Below are positions 1 through 6,458 of a stretch of 9,235 nucleotides of DNA, piece after piece (positions within the stretch are counted from its first letter, which is position 1; the number at the start of each line of letters is the position of its first letter). Made by a program: the position numbers and the translations under genes. Origin of the DNA: Terriglobia bacterium. GTDB lineage: Bacteria; Acidobacteriota; Terriglobia; UBA7540. The DNA lies in NCBI GenBank assembly GCA_030036915.1, contig JASHSC010000230.1:1-9235 (forward strand), in the 5' to 3' direction. The notes below the pieces were generated by a model. That model was not told where the DNA came from, did not search any database, and worked only from the letters and a program-made list of their open reading frames with translations.

Positions 1-228
1 GGGCGTACCGCCGCCTTGCGGAATCAGACTGGCGGAAGTAATGGTGGCGATAAAGGATTCGACGTCACAGATGGGCGCATCGGTCCCGAAAGTAACCAGG
101 GATCCGGAGGACAAATTGGAGGTCGTGGCGGTTGAGCTGGAAGCGCCGTTGGAACCGCAGCCAATCATCAAAGCTGCGGCCACGATAAGCGCTCCGCCTG
201 CCAGGAGTGCGATTACTTTTCTACTCAT
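1..228 (-). CDS. Secreted lipoprotein, N-terminal fragment (TDAP-type acidobacterial protein)
   Basis: Only the first 76 codons are inside the window; the gene continues past the left edge. It begins at ATG (226-228) with an AGGGGG Shine-Dalgarno sequence about 8 nt upstream. The product starts MSRKVIALLAGG, followed by a hydrophobic stretch and Met-Ile-Gly-Cys. Cys24 is therefore a credible lipoprotein cleavage and acylation site, although Met at -3 is less usual than Leu. A Ser/Thr-rich linker (about residues 25-42) follows, then a segment containing FGTDAPICDVESF and TITSASLIPQGGG. From memory, such 'TDAP' segments occur at the start of beta-rich secreted domains (DUF4382/DUF5666-like) common in Acidobacteria. 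The family name is a recollection, not a search result. The protein probably sits on the periplasmic side of a membrane; its function is unknown. It is separated by 378 bp from the TPR gene upstream on the same strand, so it probably has its own promoter. Confidence 0.72.
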   Translation of the reverse strand, partial: MSRKVIALLAGGALIVAAALMIGCGSNGASSSTATTSNLSSGSLVTFGTDAPICDVESFIATITSASLIPQGGGTP

Positions 229-606
229 GAGAATATCCCCCTAAAAAGGTTGATTGTGTGTCCATCACCGCTCTAGGCATATGTTTTTCACGGACCCTTT
301 TTCAATCAGGTCTCTGTCGCTGTCCTTCCGCCAAATTCACTTGTCAATTCACCAGTCCGATCACAATCGATTTGGTTATTCCACGATTCACATACATCGT
401 TGAATGTGGAACCCCACATCGCGGGGCATTTTCATATCGAGGCACTTGCCGGTTCGCATTCGTTTAAAGCTGCCGTACCATTCCGAAATCTTGCTAATTC
501 CCAACACTGAGCGAATGCTGTGAGTTTCGCTCCTCCCCTCTTCAACCCACATTTTGGCGGAAAGTTGCGGTGCAGGGAATTAACCGGACAGGCAGCCCGG
601 GAGACC
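229..606. other. Non-coding gap between lipoprotein gene and TPR gene
   Basis: This 378-bp stretch is the 5' region of the lipoprotein gene and the 3' region of the TPR gene, both on the minus strand. I see no convincing ORF; the short open frames have no ribosome site and no recognisable protein. On the minus strand there is a 6-bp hairpin (404-419, ATGTGG/CCACAT around a 4-nt loop) and a longer imperfect stem (374-413) that competes with it. A perfect TTGACA hexamer lies at 347-342 on the minus strand but has no matching -10 box. A weaker pair, TTGAAA then TATGCC with an 18-nt spacer, lies closer to the gene. No clear terminator for the TPR gene is visible. Confidence 0.5.
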
Positions 607-1092
607 TTAATTAAACATAGCGCGCAGGCGGCGGATTCCTGTGCGGGCGAGCTGATATTGAGGGTCAATTTCCGCGGCTTTTTGGTAGCAGGAGAGGGCG
701 CGTGCGAATTGATGTTTTAGCTCCCATACTCGGCCGAGGTTGAAGTGAGGAAAAGCCGGATTGTCGTAGCGCACGGCGCGTGTGGCCATCTCGAGCCAGG
801 GAATAGCTTCGTCGGGCTCGCCCTTCTCGATTAAGTAGGCGCCAATGTCGTTATACGGATTGCCGAAATCCGGGTCGATTTCGATGGCACGGTGGCACTC
901 CTCGATGGCCGCATCGTAGTCACCCATAAAGCTGTAGGTCCAGCCCAGAAAGGTATGCGCTTCGTCGGTGGGATAGGTTTGAATCGACTGGCGATAGAGG
1001 TCCACCGCTTCCTGCAGTTCGCCCTTCATCTGATGGCGATAGGCGTCACGGAAAAGCTCGATGGCGTGATTGAGAATTTCGTCTTCGGGCAT
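607..1092 (-). CDS. TPR-repeat protein, 161 aa
   Basis: This is a soluble protein made almost entirely of tetratricopeptide repeats. Four units can be seen at about residues 8-41, 44-75, 78-109 and 113-147, with the typical spacing of small and aromatic residues, for example AHTFLGWTYSFMGDYDAAIEE and AIEIDPDF. Such repeats form a helical superhelix that binds protein partners; no catalytic motif or signal peptide is present. I chose the ATG at 1092 because MPEDEILNHAIELF leads straight into the first repeat. A longer frame to 1392 would run across the divergent promoter and antisense through the start of nadE, so it is not credible. The sequence TGGGGACAAGAAG just upstream gives a modest ribosome site. 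The gene is transcribed away from nadE from the shared promoter region. The partner is unknown, and a link to NAD metabolism cannot be inferred from proximity alone. Confidence 0.85.
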   Translation of the reverse strand: MPEDEILNHAIELFRDAYRHQMKGELQEAVDLYRQSIQTYPTDEAHTFLGWTYSFMGDYDAAIEECHRAIEIDPDFGNPYNDIGAYLIEKGEPDEAIPWLEMATRAVRYDNPAFPHFNLGRVWELKHQFARALSCYQKAAEIDPQYQLARTGIRRLRAMFN

Positions 1093-1112
1093 CTTCTTGT
1101 CCCCAGAGGGCT

Positions 1113-1142
1113 TCGACAAGCGCGCAAACCGTCCGCTATAAT
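1113..1142 (+). promoter_or_regulatory. Sigma70-type promoter for nadE
   Basis: The -35 box TCGACA (1113-1118, five of six matches) and a perfect TATAAT -10 box (1137-1142) are separated by 18 nt. The expected transcript start near 1149 leaves only about 17 nt before the GTG start of nadE, an unusually short leader. The -10 box shares its last two bases with the -10 box of the opposite promoter, inside the palindrome TATAATTATA (1137-1146). Confidence 0.6.
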
Positions 1143-1170
1143 TATAACGCACCGATGGATACCCTGTGAA
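1141..1170 (-). promoter_or_regulatory. Sigma70-type promoter for the TPR gene
   Basis: On the minus strand a perfect -10 box TATAAT (1146-1141) is preceded by TTCACA (1170-1165, five of six matches to TTGACA) with an 18-nt spacer. The predicted start near 1134 gives a leader of about 41 nt. The -35 box overlaps the GTG start codon of nadE, so an RNA polymerase bound here would sit on the nadE initiation region. Confidence 0.55.
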
Positions 1171-2809
1171 AATAGCCCTGGCGCAAATTGACACCACGAT
1201 CGGCGACTTCGCCGGCAACACCGACTTAATTGTCAAGAACGCGGTCTGTGCGCGCGAGCGCGGCGCCGACCTGGTGGTTTTTCCGGAGCTGGCCCTTTGC
1301 GGATATCCACCGCGCGACCTGCTGGAGAAGCCCGGATTCATTGAGCGGTCAGAAAGCGAGCTGGGCCGCCTGGCGCGCATTTTACCTCCCATTCCAGCGC
1401 TGGTGGGTTATGTGCGCCGCTCGCTCGCCAATCAAGGCAAGCAAGTTGCGAATGCCGCAGCCTGGCTGCAGGGCGGCCGTGTGGTCCTAGACTATGCCAA
1501 GATTCTGCTCCCCTTTTACGACGTCTTCGATGAATCCCGATACTTTGAGCCCGGCAACGCCGTGTGCGTCCACGAGTTCAAGGGCTCCCGCATCGGCATA
1601 ACCGTTTGCGAAGACGTGTGGAATGACAAGAATTTCTGGACGAACCGCCTCTACACGCGAGACCCTGTGGAGGAGTGCATTGCCGCGGGCGCCAATCTGC
1701 TGCTCAACATTGCCTCCTCGCCGTACAACACGGAAAAAATTCAATTGCGTTACGATATGCTGAAAGCGATTGCCGTGAAGCGCCAGGTTCCCGTGGCCTA
1801 TGTCAATCACGTGGGAGGGAACGACCAGTTGCTGTTTGATGGCTCGAGCCTGGCCTTCAGCGCGCGCGGTGATCTTTGTGCGCGCGCCCGTGCCTTCGCT
1901 ACGGATATGGTGATTTTCGATACCGAAGACGGCGAGCGGGAAATCCGCCGCGCCCCTGAATCCGAATCCGAGGAAATCTATCTGGCGCTCACGGTGGGCA
2001 TTCGCGATTACGTGCGCAAGTGTGGATTCAAGAAAGCCCTGGTGGGTTTGAGCGGCGGAATTGATTCCTCGCTTGTTGCCACGCTGGCGGCGGACGCGCT
2101 GGGCCCCCAGAACGTACTGGGTGTAGGCATGCCGGGTCCCTATTCCTCGCCGGGCAGCATTCGTGACGCGGAGACGCTGGCGGGCAATCTGGGCATCGAG
2201 TTCCGCGCCATTCCCATCAGTCCGGTTTTCGAAAGCTATCTCGAAACGCTTGCCCCGGCTTTCGAAGGCGCGCCCTGTGACGTGACAGAAGAGAACATTC
2301 AGGCGCGTATTCGCGGCAATATCCTGATGGCGCTTTCCAACAAGTTCGGGTCGTTGCTGCTGACGACGGGGAACAAGTCCGAACTGGCCGTGGGATATTG
2401 CACCCTTTACGGAGACATGGCGGGAGGTCTGGCAGTGATTGCCGACGTGCCCAAGACCACGGTTTATTCCCTTGCGCGATATATCAACCGCTCCGGAGAG
2501 CGCATCCCGCAGGTCTGCCTCGACAAGCCTCCGTCCGCAGAACTGCGCGCCAACCAAACCGACCAGGATTCACTGCCTCCTTATGAAACGCTCGATGCTA
2601 TTCTGAAAGCCTACATTGAGGAAAATCGCAGTGCGGATGAGATCGCCGTGGCGCTCCAGCACATCGATCCCAGCCTCGTTCGCCGCACCGTGCACATGGT
2701 AAATGCCGCAGAGTACAAACGCCAACAGGCCCCGCCCACCCTTAAAGTCACGGCAAAGGCTTTCGGCATGGGCCGCCGGTATCCGATCGCGCAGAAGTTT
2801 TACGAGTAA
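1166..2809 (+). CDS. nadE: Glutamine-dependent NAD+ synthetase (NadE), 547 aa
   Basis: Catalyses the last step of NAD+ synthesis in the cytoplasm: ATP-dependent amidation of deamido-NAD+, with ammonia from glutamine. The N-terminal CN-hydrolase (glutaminase) domain covers about residues 1-260. Its Glu-Lys-Cys triad is visible as E41 (FPELALCGYPPRD), K112 (AKILLPFYDVFDE) and C148 (ITVCEDVW). The synthetase domain follows from about residue 270, with the ATP pyrophosphatase P-loop SGGIDSS at 296-302, ARIRGN at 380-385 and TGNKSE at 401-406. The C-terminal signature AELRANQTDQDSLPPYE is also present. The length matches the usual two-domain bacterial form of about 540-550 aa, and no key residue is missing. 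The GTG start at 1166 is chosen because MKIALAQIDTTIGD is the family's normal N-terminus; GGA at 1158-1159 and nearby bases offer only a weak ribosome site. The gene appears monocistronic, divergent from the TPR gene. The symbol is firm at family level. Confidence 0.97.
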   Translation: MKIALAQIDTTIGDFAGNTDLIVKNAVCARERGADLVVFPELALCGYPPRDLLEKPGFIERSESELGRLARILPPIPALVGYVRRSLANQGKQVANAAAWLQGGRVVLDYAKILLPFYDVFDESRYFEPGNAVCVHEFKGSRIGITVCEDVWNDKNFWTNRLYTRDPVEECIAAGANLLLNIASSPYNTEKIQLRYDMLKAIAVKRQVPVAYVNHVGGNDQLLFDGSSLAFSARGDLCARARAFATDMVIFDTEDGEREIRRAPESESEEIYLALTVGIRDYVRKCGFKKALVGLSGGIDSSLVATLAADALGPQNVLGVGMPGPYSSPGSIRDAETLAGNLGIEFRAIPISPVFESYLETLAPAFEGAPCDVTEENIQARIRGNILMALSNKFGSLLLTTGNKSELAVGYCTLYGDMAGGLAVIADVPKTTVYSLARYINRSGERIPQVCLDKPPSAELRANQTDQDSLPPYETLDAILKAYIEENRSADEIAVALQHIDPSLVRRTVHMVNAAEYKRQQAPPTLKVTAKAFGMGRRYPIAQKFYE

Positions 2810-2831
2810 GAGTGGAGTGCGAATCCCAGTA

Positions 2832-2845
2832 AGGCGGCCCCGCCT
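2832..2845 (+). terminator. Weak hairpin after nadE, possible terminator
   Basis: A short GC-rich hairpin, AGGCG / CGCCT around a GCCC loop, begins 23 bp after the nadE stop codon. The stem is only 5 bp, and the following bases (AATCTTCACTT) are only partly T-rich. It is a weak intrinsic terminator at best. Confidence 0.25.
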
Positions 2846-2909
2846 AATCTTCACTTAATATCGTCCTCGCCATTGAACTGACCGGCGAAGTGGAGTAGCC
2901 TGATTCGGA

Positions 2910-3584
2910 GTGGTCAAACGACCATCAAAGCGCAAAACCAGCGTATGTCTGATGTCTCCGCATCCGCTGGTCCTTGCCGAATGGGAGCGGCTGCTCCATC
3001 CGGCTGGCTTCAAGCTGAACTCGCGGCGTCTTGAGGCGATGCCGGTTTTCAGCTTGGAGGGTATATCCCTGCCACGCGCCGACGTGTTTGTAACGGATGC
3101 GCACGCGCCGCGGCAGGCCACTGAGGTACTGGTGGCAGGGATCCAGGAACGCTACCCGCGAGCGCGCCAGGTGGTGGTGGCCGAGAAACTCAGGGAAGCG
3201 CACGCCTTTCCACTCCTTCGGCTGGGTGCCAAGGGGCTGCTGAGCTACGAGGAGGCGCACCAGCACCTTGCCCAGGCCCTGCGCGTCGTCAGTGCGGGCG
3301 GATTCTGGGTGCCGCGTGATTTGCTCTCCCGCTTCATCGACTCCAACCTCGGCTTGCGGCGCGAGCGGAGCATCCGCCCCAGCCCGACGCATGTCAGCCA
3401 GCGTGAGCGCGAAGTTCTGAACGCCTTGCTAGAGAATCTCGCCAATAAGGAAATTGCCAACAAGCTGCACATCTCGGAGAGAACGGTGAAGTTCCACGTC
3501 TCCAGCCTGCTCGAAAAGTTCAACGTTCGCCGACGCACGGACTTAATCCTTCTCACCTTCCAGGACCGCAATACTGGCCTTTGA
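2910..3584 (+). CDS. LuxR/NarL-type regulator with degenerate receiver domain, 224 aa
   Basis: Likely a DNA-binding transcription regulator. The C-terminal GerE/LuxR helix-turn-helix (about residues 161-216) is textbook: VSQREREVLNALLENLANKEI, then NKLHISERTVKFHVSSLLEKF. The N-terminal part (about 11-125) aligns by eye with a response-regulator receiver, but the phosphorylation residues are mostly lost. The usual acidic pair before HPLV is replaced by Ser-Pro (LMSPHPLV, 14-21). The Thr/Ser after the fourth strand is Ala91, and the conserved Lys after GAKGLL is Ser112. An Asp remains at the phosphoacceptor position (D63 in VFVTDAHAP). It may therefore act without phosphorylation or sense something else. 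No histidine kinase lies nearby. The start is uncertain: GTG at 2910 has only a weak upstream GGAG, and an in-frame ATG at 2952 (Met15) would remove the basic N-terminus and cut into the first strand. Target genes are unknown. Confidence 0.85.
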   Translation: MVKRPSKRKTSVCLMSPHPLVLAEWERLLHPAGFKLNSRRLEAMPVFSLEGISLPRADVFVTDAHAPRQATEVLVAGIQERYPRARQVVVAEKLREAHAFPLLRLGAKGLLSYEEAHQHLAQALRVVSAGGFWVPRDLLSRFIDSNLGLRRERSIRPSPTHVSQREREVLNALLENLANKEIANKLHISERTVKFHVSSLLEKFNVRRRTDLILLTFQDRNTGL

Positions 3585-3837
3585 CCTGTACTCTTGTTCA
3601 GGTACTGACCCTGTCCCAAAACTAGTCCTCTCACCGATTGCCACTTCACGCATCAGGTCGTAACCTTGTCCAGCAATCACTTCAGAGAGTATTCCTGTTC
3701 CGGCGCGGGCTGAACGGCGCTTGGGCTGGACATTGACTCATTTTTGCATTTGGCACGGCCTGATCGGGTGCAACGAGGTGGATTCGCCCCGCTCATGCAA
3801 CTGACGAAATATCGGTAGTCAAGGACACAACGAGGTC
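3585..3837. other. Intergenic region between regulator and M23 gene
   Basis: This 253-bp gap holds no ORF that I can support, no convincing terminator and no clear promoter. There is a short imperfect inverted repeat, ACCTG...CAGGT, just after the regulator stop. The base composition is slightly less GC-rich than that of the genes. A TGGCAC at 3751-3756 recalls a sigma54 -24 element but lacks the -12 partner at the right spacing. It presumably contains the M23 promoter. Confidence 0.4.
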
Positions 3838-4722
3838 ATGGACCAAACATACCATCTTTTCCTCGTTTGCCCCGGAGCGCACGGCAAGATGCGCAGGGTT
3901 CATCTTCCGCTTTTAGCGGTCCGCGTAATCATGGGCCTGGCTTTAACCGGCATCGCCACCGTGGCGATTCTGGCTAACAATTACCTTCGCCTGTTACTGA
4001 AGGTTTCAAACTACAACGCCCTGCGAGCTGATCGGGAAGCCCTGAAGACTCAAGGTCAGAACCTGGAAGATGCTGTCGTGAGATCCAATCTGAAACTGGA
4101 ATCCTTGCAGTCGCTGGCGGCCGACGTCGCCCTGGCTTATACCTTCAGCGACGCAAGGCGCCCGCAGTTGCCGTCGGAGGTTCTGCGCGTAGCCAGCCGT
4201 GGGCTTGCCGGCCTAGGAGCGGATTATGGCGCCTCGCTCTGCGCCTTCCACATGATGGAGGTTACGCCGCTCCTCAGTTCTTATGCGTCCAGCCCAGCCC
4301 TTCCGATTCTTGGCAGAGCCTATGAAGACGATGCCACACCCTCGCTTTGGCCCGTCCGGGGCCGTATCACTGCCGGCTTCGGAGAACGCATGGACCCCTT
4401 TACCGGAGAAGACGAGTTTCACAAGGGCATTGACATCGCAGCCCCCACCGGAACTCCCGTGCGGGTGGCCGCCGACGGAATTCTCTTTCACGCCGGACCC
4501 GCCGGGACCTACGGAAATGAAGCCTTGATCGACCACGGTTACGGCGTTACCACGAAATATGCTCACCTGAGCGCCGTCTATGTGAAGGTGGGAGAGCAAG
4601 TCACACGCGGGCAGATCATCGGCACCGTGGGGGTGACCGGCCGGACTACCGGACCCCACCTTCATTACGAAGTTCTGGTTCACGGCGACGCAGTGAATCC
4701 CGTGACCTACCTGCGAGAGTAA
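3838..4722 (+). CDS. Membrane-anchored M23 family metallopeptidase, 294 aa
   Basis: Probably a peptidoglycan endopeptidase, or an activator of one, acting in the periplasm. A short basic N-terminus is followed by a single transmembrane segment at about residues 25-48. A predicted coiled coil comes next (about 52-95, NALRADREALKTQGQNLEDA), then a linker, then the LytM/M23 domain from about 170 to the end. The zinc and catalytic residues are intact: H195 and D199 in HKGIDIAAPTGTPV, H243 in YAHLS, and H274 and H276 in TTGPHLHYEV. The enzyme is therefore likely active, unlike EnvC/NlpD-type activators that have lost these residues. The ATG at 3838 has a GAGG element immediately upstream (3832-3835), rather close, and AAGGA further back. 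The membrane/coiled-coil/LytM order resembles M23 proteins involved in cell division or envelope remodelling. The next gene on the same strand, a TPR protein 97 bp downstream, may be co-transcribed. Confidence 0.92.
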   Translation: MDQTYHLFLVCPGAHGKMRRVHLPLLAVRVIMGLALTGIATVAILANNYLRLLLKVSNYNALRADREALKTQGQNLEDAVVRSNLKLESLQSLAADVALAYTFSDARRPQLPSEVLRVASRGLAGLGADYGASLCAFHMMEVTPLLSSYASSPALPILGRAYEDDATPSLWPVRGRITAGFGERMDPFTGEDEFHKGIDIAAPTGTPVRVAADGILFHAGPAGTYGNEALIDHGYGVTTKYAHLSAVYVKVGEQVTRGQIIGTVGVTGRTTGPHLHYEVLVHGDAVNPVTYLRE

Positions 4723-4819
4723 CCGCGCGCACTGCTTCCATACCTGCTCCCTATGATGTAATCCGGCTTTTCAGCGCACAGAGGATGCCAACCAGGGGCC
4801 TTGGAGGAAGGAATCGAGA

Positions 4820-5311
4820 ATGAATTCAATTGACCCGGTCAACGAATTCAAGAAAGGTCTTGGGGCGTTGCGAAACGGCTATCTCAATTCCGCACTCTTT
4901 CACCTGCAAAAGGCCGTTGAACATGACGGCAGCAACCCTTTTTATCTTTCCTATTACGGACTCGTGCTGGCCCGCGTGGAACACGATTGGCAGCGAGCCG
5001 AGGCTTCCTGCCTTGCCGCGCTACGCTTCCTGCGCACTGATCCGCATATGTATTTGAACCTGGCGGAAGTCTACCGCCGCTCCGGCGACTTGGACGATGC
5101 CTTGTGCACGCTCTATAACGGCCTGCAATTCACCAAGTGGGATTCCCGCCTCGTCCGCGCGCTGGAGGAATTGGGAATTCGCCGCCCGCCCGTGCTCACG
5201 TTCCTAAACCGCAAGCACTTCATCAACCGTCAATTGGGAAAGCTCCGCCACCGGTTCGAGCGACAGGGCAAAACCTCAGCCCTGGAGGCGCTGCGGGCAG
5301 GGAGAACTTAA
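4820..5311 (+). CDS. Small TPR protein with basic C-terminal tail, 163 aa
   Basis: A soluble protein with about three tetratricopeptide-like units (about residues 5-38, 41-73 and 75-108), for example ALFHLQKAVEHDGSNPFYLS and MYLNLAEVYRRSGDLDDAL. They are followed by a conserved-looking tail, RRPPVLTFLNRKHFINRQLG, and then KLRHRFERQ. From memory this tail resembles one at the end of small TPR proteins in Acidobacteria and Deltaproteobacteria, where a proline-rich turn precedes a short basic helix. No signal peptide or catalytic motif is present, so a scaffold role is inferred. The ATG at 4820 is well supported by a purine-rich GGAGGAAGGA (4803-4812). The gene lies 97 bp after the M23 gene on the same strand. 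A lone TATGAT at 4752-4757 could be a -10 box but has no good -35 partner. The gene ends 35 bp from the convergent TIGR03435 gene, with no strong terminator between them. Confidence 0.85.
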   Translation: MNSIDPVNEFKKGLGALRNGYLNSALFHLQKAVEHDGSNPFYLSYYGLVLARVEHDWQRAEASCLAALRFLRTDPHMYLNLAEVYRRSGDLDDALCTLYNGLQFTKWDSRLVRALEELGIRRPPVLTFLNRKHFINRQLGKLRHRFERQGKTSALEALRAGRT

Positions 5312-5346
5312 GGCGGTAGCGGCGACCCAGGAAACCGCTCGAAAAC

Positions 5347-6297
5347 CTAATTCTCTGAAGGTTTCTCAACGTGATCGATAATCAAAACCTGTACAGCCGC
5401 CTGCCTTTTTATCAACTTCAGGCCAAGCTGTTCATTCAGAGCCCTTTGGAACGTCGGCCCGCCTGAGTCCGATGGGTAATCTTCGCTGAACGGTGCTGCG
5501 CCGGCAGGTGCAGGCGCCCACTCAATTTTGAAATCATATTGGCCGCTCAGCCCCGTTTCATCCACCACCTTGTGGCCCTGCCATTCCGCAACCGCGATCC
5601 CATGTGCGATTTTGCCCATGCTGACATTGCGCGCTCCCAACCTTCGCTGTTGGTTCGGCAGGTCGATAAGATCCAGGAAGCCGCACTTGAATGGGAAAGG
5701 CGTGGCAACGCCCTTCGACGAGCCGGCGACGGGGATTCCAGAATCGCAGGCAGGACCTTCACTGTGCGGCCGCAATGCCGGACCTGTCTTTCCCGGCTCA
5801 CTGAGGGTGACGGCAAGCACTGTTTCTTCCTGCGATTCAAAGTGCAGGGCCAGCTTGAAACGCTCGGCGAGCAGCGACTGCATCATCAGCCGCATCTGGT
5901 CGCGTGTGGGATTGTCCACGGCGCGCGCTTGAATAACGAAGTTATCTTCGCGCACCCATCTCGGTTGATGCGCGAGCATGACGTTTTCCTCGTCGTCGGT
6001 CAGCGGGAAGTTATAGGCAAACTCAATGTAATTCACCAGGGAGTTGCGCGCTGAAAAATAGCCGCCGTTCGGGGTAAAGGGCGCTTCATCATCCCAGCGG
6101 AAGTTCATGGTGTGGACCGAATCCGATGATTCTCTGATGGAAGCCACCTCGAACGACATCTTGCCCCCCGAGGCGGATTGCCGGTCGGGCCTGGGTGCAA
6201 CCGCGGGCGCTTGCCCCAGCAATGGCAATGCGGCCGCAAGTGATAAGAAATTCAGTGCCATGGCCACCAGGCTGGCTGAAATTGCACGGTGTCGCAT
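5347..6297 (-). CDS. TIGR03435 family exported protein, 316 aa
   Basis: A member of the large TIGR03435 (Solibacter C-terminal) family, which is strongly expanded in Acidobacteria; the function is unknown. The N-terminus has a Sec-type signal peptide (about residues 1-29, ending LLGQA), so the protein is exported. Family marks seen here are FEVASIR at 49-55, a central helix region (about 122-144, RDQMRLMMQSLLAERFKLAL), VVDETGLSGQYDFKIEW at 234-250, RALNEQLGLKL at 275-285 and the terminal VLIIDHVEKPSEN. The last three are the most diagnostic part. The length is normal and the frame is intact. The ATG at 6297 gives a clean signal peptide and has GGAG about 12 nt upstream with a nearer GTGAGA. 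The gene is convergent with the TPR gene and divergent from the M16 pair. In other genomes members are often free-standing, as here. No regulator or enzyme nearby suggests a role. Confidence 0.88.
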   Translation of the reverse strand: MRHRAISASLVAMALNFLSLAAALPLLGQAPAVAPRPDRQSASGGKMSFEVASIRESSDSVHTMNFRWDDEAPFTPNGGYFSARNSLVNYIEFAYNFPLTDDEENVMLAHQPRWVREDNFVIQARAVDNPTRDQMRLMMQSLLAERFKLALHFESQEETVLAVTLSEPGKTGPALRPHSEGPACDSGIPVAGSSKGVATPFPFKCGFLDLIDLPNQQRRLGARNVSMGKIAHGIAVAEWQGHKVVDETGLSGQYDFKIEWAPAPAGAAPFSEDYPSDSGGPTFQRALNEQLGLKLIKRQAAVQVLIIDHVEKPSEN

Positions 6298-6396
6298 TTC
6301 AGTATCTCACTCCAGTAATTGATCGAAGGCGGTCTGGCTTTCTTGCATCCAAATCCACAGCGGCGCTGCCATGTTTTGCTGAATGCTCTTACTGAA

Positions 6397-6424
6397 TTGC
6401 GGCACACGCGCGCTATGTTAGAAT
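6397..6424 (+). promoter_or_regulatory. Possible promoter for the M16 gene pair
   Basis: TAGAAT (6419-6424, five of six matches to TATAAT) follows TTGCGG (6397-6402, three of six) at a 16-nt spacing. The -35 match is weak. If used, transcription would start near 6431, inside the 7-bp hairpin at 6426-6448. Confidence 0.35.
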
Positions 6425-6425
6425 C

Positions 6426-6448
6426 GGGGCGTGGCCGCATGACGCCCC
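6426..6448 (+). other. GC-rich hairpin in the presumed leader of the M16 pair
   Basis: GGGGCGT (6426-6432) and ACGCCCC (6442-6448) form a perfect 7-bp stem around a 9-nt loop, just downstream of the possible -10 box and just upstream of the first M16 start. No T-run follows, so it is not a standard terminator. It could be an operator-like palindrome at the start site or a leader stem, or it may be incidental. Confidence 0.4.
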
Positions 6449-6458
6449 ACTGCCGCTT

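Noticed and set aside
342..347. Perfect TTGACA on the minus strand upstream of the lipoprotein gene
   Set aside because: At 16-18 nt downstream the sequence is around GACAGC, with no -10 resemblance, so I do not call a promoter.
258..467. Small open frame of 69 codons in the left intergenic region
   Set aside because: No ribosome site, unrecognisable product, and it lies opposite the presumed leader of the lipoprotein gene.
1093..1392. N-terminal extension of the TPR protein by 100 codons
   Set aside because: It would cross the divergent promoters and run antisense through the start of nadE, with Arg/Ser-rich low-information sequence; the ATG at 1092 leads directly into the first repeat.
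1487..2557. Long open frame of 356 codons on the minus strand inside nadE
   Set aside because: It is fully antisense to an intact NAD+ synthetase gene and its product (rich in Arg, Gly, His) has no recognisable domain. It is a codon-bias shadow in GC-rich DNA.
3751..3771. Possible sigma54 promoter (TGGCAC) before the M23 gene
   Set aside because: The GC of the -12 element is missing at the required 10-nt distance from GG; only the -24 half is present.
5312..5346. Bidirectional terminator between the convergent TPR and TIGR03435 genes
   Set aside because: Only 5-bp stems (such as GCGGT/ACCGC) with long loops and no T-runs can be drawn in these 35 bp.
5539..6054. Plus-strand open frame of 171 codons opposite the TIGR03435 gene
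   Set aside because: Antisense to an intact family member; the product resembles nothing I recognise.
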